NCBI GenBank assembly: GCA_020438245.1
Contig: JAGQUY010000379.1
Span: 1 to 9,834 of the forward strand
Source of the DNA: Bacteroidota bacterium
GTDB taxonomy: Bacteria; CLD3; SB21
Length of the DNA: 9,834 nt
Direction of reading: 5' to 3'
Shown: piece after piece, positions 8,093 through 9,834 of the stretch
Layout: each line of letters starts with the position of its first letter
Position numbering within the stretch: the first letter of the stretch is position 1
Notes under the pieces: model-generated
Database searches by the model: none
What the model saw: the letters and a program-made list of their open reading frames with translations, nothing else
What the model was told of the DNA's origin: nothing
Translations under genes and position numbers: made by a program

Positions 8093-8179
8093 AACAGATC
8101 AGTCGCGTCAACCGAAGCGAGGTGTTGAACAAATAGCTTGATCCGGTCATGTCGGCGATGTGGCCGTGGGGATACCATG

Positions 8180-8205
8180 GGGAGGTCCCTGTAGCCGGGC
8201 CTCCC
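8180..8205. terminator. GC-rich hairpin just past the Uma2-family gene
   Basis: GGGAGG (8180-8185) pairs with CCTCCC (8200-8205), and inside it CCC (8187-8189) pairs with GGG (8197-8199), leaving one bulged base and a 7-base loop. It sits 15 bases beyond the stop of the minus-strand gene, where its terminator would be expected. The T-rich tract (TTCTTTC) follows on the plus strand only, so in the direction of the minus-strand gene it lacks a U-tract. It may be factor-dependent or only block transcripts from the other side. Confidence 0.45.
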
Positions 8206-8220
8206 TTCTTTCATGCGCAC

Positions 8221-8664
8221 TCACAGGATGTTTTCCACAATGACACCGAACTTGGGGAGCAGCTTGGAGCGAATGGGGCCCGAGTGCTGTACTTTCGCGA
8301 AAGTCTTGTATGCCTTTCCCGACAAGACAAAAACCTCGATTGTTTTTTCCATCGAGTCAACAACCCACAATTCTTTGACCCCGGCCTTTTCGTACAGTTT
8401 CCTCTTTTCACCGAGTTCATGATATTCGGACAGATCTGTAAGAATTTCAATAATCAAATCCGGTGCACCGTGAATCCGATCACGAATGATCTTACGATTG
8501 GTCTGCGAAACAAAAAAAATGTCCGGTTGCACAGTCTCGTTTGCACTTAGGAAAACATCCAGGGGCGCATCGAATACTTCTCCGAGTTTATTTTCTTCAA
8601 CAAAACGGATCAACTCGAACTCCATGCGCCGGGCCAGTTTTTGATGGCTGACGTTGGGTGACAT
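8221..8664 (-). CDS. Uma2-family (DUF820) PD-(D/E)XK-type protein, short form
   Basis: The product has 147 residues and is recognisable as Uma2/DUF820, a family with a restriction-endonuclease-like fold whose biological role is largely unknown. Family hallmarks appear in order: SHQKLARRMEFEL near the N-terminus, VQPDIFFV (acidic active-site position), GAPDLIIEIL (second acid), and GEKRKLYEKAGVKELWVVD (conserved Lys and the GVxExW block). Family members are usually about 180-190 residues and begin with a segment containing a YExxDG-like motif; that segment is absent here. The start is nonetheless well supported: an AAGGAGG site (complement of 8671-8677) lies six bases upstream of the ATG, and an in-frame TGA stands just before it. 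The gene lies 132 bases downstream of trmO on the same strand. It is a common type of accessory gene, often multicopy, and may be mobile. Confidence 0.85.
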   Translation of the reverse strand: MSPNVSHQKLARRMEFELIRFVEENKLGEVFDAPLDVFLSANETVQPDIFFVSQTNRKIIRDRIHGAPDLIIEILTDLSEYHELGEKRKLYEKAGVKELWVVDSMEKTIEVFVLSGKAYKTFAKVQHSGPIRSKLLPKFGVIVENIL

Positions 8665-8670
8665 CGTTCA

Positions 8671-8677
8671 CCTCCTT
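8671..8677 (-). promoter_or_regulatory. Strong ribosome binding site of the Uma2-family gene
   Basis: AAGGAGG on the minus strand, six bases before the ATG whose complement is at 8662-8664. It fixes the short form of the protein as the translated one. Confidence 0.8.
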
Positions 8678-8796
8678 GCCGCGGTTTCTATCGCTACTTG
8701 AAGGTACGAGTTGCGAAGCGTTTTGGACATGACGAACGGCATGTATGTCAGATGGTTTGAACGTTGGAGAATCAAAAAAGAACGGTCTCATTACGT

Positions 8797-9231
8797 TTAT
8801 CCGCCCGTATCCATCCAACCGCGCTTCAACTGGTTATCAGGTATACTGGACAGATAGGGTTTGATATCAAGTATCGGCGTACCGTCAAGCATATCCACCC
8901 CATGCACGTGAACCTTCGGTCCGGCGCACTGGAGGACCCTAACCACCGTGAGGCCAATAGGATTGGGCCGCCGCGGCGATCGAGTGGAGAAAATGCCGTG
9001 CGGCTTTTTAGCCGTTGGCGGGTGGGCGGACAGATCAAATCCCTGTGAACGGTCAAAGACCCAAATCACGAATAGATGAGAGAAACCTTCAATGTCCTTG
9101 AGCCCTGCTTCAAATTCGGGCAAAAACTCGAGTGTTCCTTCGGCTTCGTGCTTTGCGCCCGGTCCCTTCGGAATCTGGGCGGTGTCGGAATACGGGCTCT
9201 TAACATAGCCAATTGGCTTCATGGTAAACAT
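8797..9231 (-). CDS. trmO: tRNA (N6-threonylcarbamoyladenosine-37) methyltransferase TrmO
   Basis: TrmO uses S-adenosylmethionine to methylate t6A37 of threonine tRNAs, forming m6t6A next to the anticodon. The product has 144 residues from the preferred start. Family signatures are clear: MKPIGYVKSPY at the N-terminus, IEGFSHLFVIWVFDRS, the highly conserved IFSTRSPRRPNPIGLTVVRV, and LDGTPILDIKPYL near the end. It is the single-domain short form, lacking the C-terminal extension of the E. coli protein (about 235 residues). The start at 9231 is chosen because GGAG lies about six bases upstream. An in-frame ATG at 9273 has no ribosome site and adds 14 residues outside the family consensus, while ATG at 9222 is a close alternative. 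The next gene on this strand encodes the Uma2-family protein; no terminator is seen between them. Confidence 0.93.
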   Translation of the reverse strand: MFTMKPIGYVKSPYSDTAQIPKGPGAKHEAEGTLEFLPEFEAGLKDIEGFSHLFVIWVFDRSQGFDLSAHPPTAKKPHGIFSTRSPRRPNPIGLTVVRVLQCAGPKVHVHGVDMLDGTPILDIKPYLSSIPDNQLKRGWMDTGG

Positions 9232-9232
9232 A

Positions 9233-9297
9233 GGATTCTCCGCATTGTTTGGTGTCAAGATACCCCAACACATTCAGCCGTGCAATGCGGATTCTCC
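9233..9297. repeat. Paired direct and inverted repeats in the trmO leader
   Basis: GGATTCTCC occurs at 9233-9241 and again at 9289-9297. CCGCATTG (9240-9247) is the exact reverse complement of CAATGCGG (9283-9290). The first copy contains the complement of the trmO ribosome binding site (9238-9241), so the 8-bp stem in the leader mRNA would end at that site. Regulation by this structure is inferred. Confidence 0.5.
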
Positions 9298-9376
9298 AAT
9301 TCTTGTCGCGGATATGACATTGGACAGTTTTTGTCTTCCGGGAAATCCCTATATTGCAAGGACCCTTCTTACGCTT

Positions 9377-9381
9377 GGAGG
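9377..9381 (+). promoter_or_regulatory. Ribosome binding site of the CXXCH lipoprotein gene
   Basis: GGAGG five bases before the ATG at 9387 supports that start. A TATATT at 9350-9355 might be part of its promoter, but no convincing -35 element is seen. Confidence 0.75.
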
Positions 9382-9386
9382 ATTAA

Positions 9387-9794
9387 ATGAAAAGCATTCT
9401 AAGTATCCTGACGGCAGCGATCGTTTGGTCGTGTGCCGCGACACCTGAAGTTCGAGTGCGGACCGTTGATGAACGGATCGCAGTCTTTCATCGTCCCGTT
9501 GAACTGAAAATCGGCTGGCGTATATACACGGAACCCGGGACAGTGCAGACGAGTGACAGTACTTGGAGAGTCTCCTCAGACGGGCTCCATCGAGGATTAA
9601 TCCCCGTCATTCTGGTTTCCTATCCAGATAGTAGCAAGAATGTATGGATAGAAATGACGACGGATGACGCCATGTTGGGGCGATTGTTGAAACAGAGTCT
9701 TATGACCCAAAAGCCCATTGAAAAACCAATTCGGGAATTTCTCAAAAAGACCGAATGCGCGACGTGCCACCCGTCTTCGATAAAGATTCAATGA
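9387..9794 (+). CDS. Small putative lipoprotein with a C-terminal CXXCH motif, family not recognised
   Basis: The product has 135 residues and I do not recognise its family. The N-terminus has a Lys, a hydrophobic run and VWSC (Cys16), a plausible lipoprotein cleavage site, so it is probably anchored in the envelope. The middle part is strand-rich and polar with several Trp (e.g. KIGWRIYTEPG, STWRV, NVWIEM). Near the end, residues 124-128 read CATCH, the CXXCH form that binds heme c covalently; only seven residues follow. This placement is unusual for class I cytochromes, where the motif is near the N-terminus, so heme attachment is possible but unproven; a metal site is the alternative. The stop overlaps the next ATG by ATGA, which suggests translational coupling. 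It diverges from trmO. Confidence 0.75.
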   Translation: MKSILSILTAAIVWSCAATPEVRVRTVDERIAVFHRPVELKIGWRIYTEPGTVQTSDSTWRVSSDGLHRGLIPVILVSYPDSSKNVWIEMTTDDAMLGRLLKQSLMTQKPIEKPIREFLKKTECATCHPSSIKIQ

Positions 9795-9834
9795 TGACCA
9801 AACTCCAGTCGGGGCAAACTGGAACCGTGACTTG
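9791..9834 (+). CDS. Start of a gene running off the window, possibly FeoA-like
   Basis: An ATG overlaps the stop of the CXXCH lipoprotein gene (ATGA), and the frame stays open to the window end, giving 14 residues: MMTKLQSGQTGTVT. The pattern L-x-x-G-Q-x-G-x-V is typical of the first strands of FeoA, the small SH3-like partner of the FeoB ferrous-iron transporter, and of the related domain in DtxR-type regulators. Fourteen residues are too few for a firm call. A second ATG at 9794 is equally possible as the start. No good ribosome site precedes it, consistent with coupling to the upstream gene. Confidence 0.4.
   Translation, partial: MMTKLQSGQTGTVT

Noticed and set aside
7945..8136. A 63-codon plus-strand open frame right after the S9 peptidase stop
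   Set aside because: It runs through the strong terminator hairpin and T-tract and the palindrome cluster, begins at a non-ATG codon without a ribosome site, and resembles no protein.
8149..8550. A 133-codon plus-strand open frame
   Set aside because: It is antisense to the recognisable Uma2-family gene and carries no protein signature of its own.
8668..8742. A 24-codon minus-strand frame ending just before the Uma2-family start
   Set aside because: It could be a leader peptide, but it has no ribosome site and no recognisable sequence. The strong AAGGAGG site inside its end serves the next gene.
1..9834. CRISPR array, insertion sequence or phage genes
   Set aside because: No regularly spaced repeats, transposase motifs or terminal inverted repeats with target duplications were seen.

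Overview
The window looks like a chromosomal stretch from a Gram-negative, free-living bacterium. Base composition is moderate and even. All three large peptidases carry export signals. A tricorn-type protease, an HEVSH-type dipeptidyl peptidase III and an S9 peptidase with a beta-propeller all occur together, a gene set I associate with the Bacteroidetes/Ignavibacteria/Calditrichaeota (FCB) side of the tree. That placement is inference from protein style only; no rRNA or other marker gene is present.

Layout. Positions 1-782 (+) hold the 3' part of an Ada-type gene: an AraC-like DNA-binding domain fused to an O6-alkylguanine-DNA methyltransferase, cut by the window edge. Positions 783-971 are intergenic and contain a decayed tRNA-like sequence whose best reading is glutamine. 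From 972 to 7944 (+) three exported peptidases lie in tandem: a tricorn-like protease (signal peptide, beta-propeller repeats, PDZ, S41 catalytic region), a lipoprotein of the dipeptidyl peptidase III family (M49), and an S9 prolyl-oligopeptidase-type peptidase. The last two are 11 bases apart and surely co-transcribed. The first two are 122 bases apart, with a striking set of competing inverted repeats between them. A strong intrinsic terminator at 7968-8000 closes the unit. Beyond it lies about 200 bases rich in small palindromes.

From 8221 to 9231 two genes lie on the minus strand: trmO (tRNA m6t6A37 methyltransferase) and, downstream of it, a short Uma2-family (PD-(D/E)XK-type) protein. 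Diverging from trmO, a small putative lipoprotein with a CXXCH motif near its C-terminus starts at 9387 (+). Its stop overlaps the start of another gene (ATGA overlap) that runs off the window and whose first residues resemble FeoA.

How the genes fit together. The three peptidases make a plausible extracytoplasmic peptide-degradation cascade: tricorn cuts larger peptides, and the DPP III-like and S9 enzymes trim the products to di- and tripeptides. This recalls the tricorn-plus-aminopeptidase arrangement of archaea but is placed outside the cytoplasm. The DNA-repair and tRNA-modification genes on either side seem to be unrelated neighbours.
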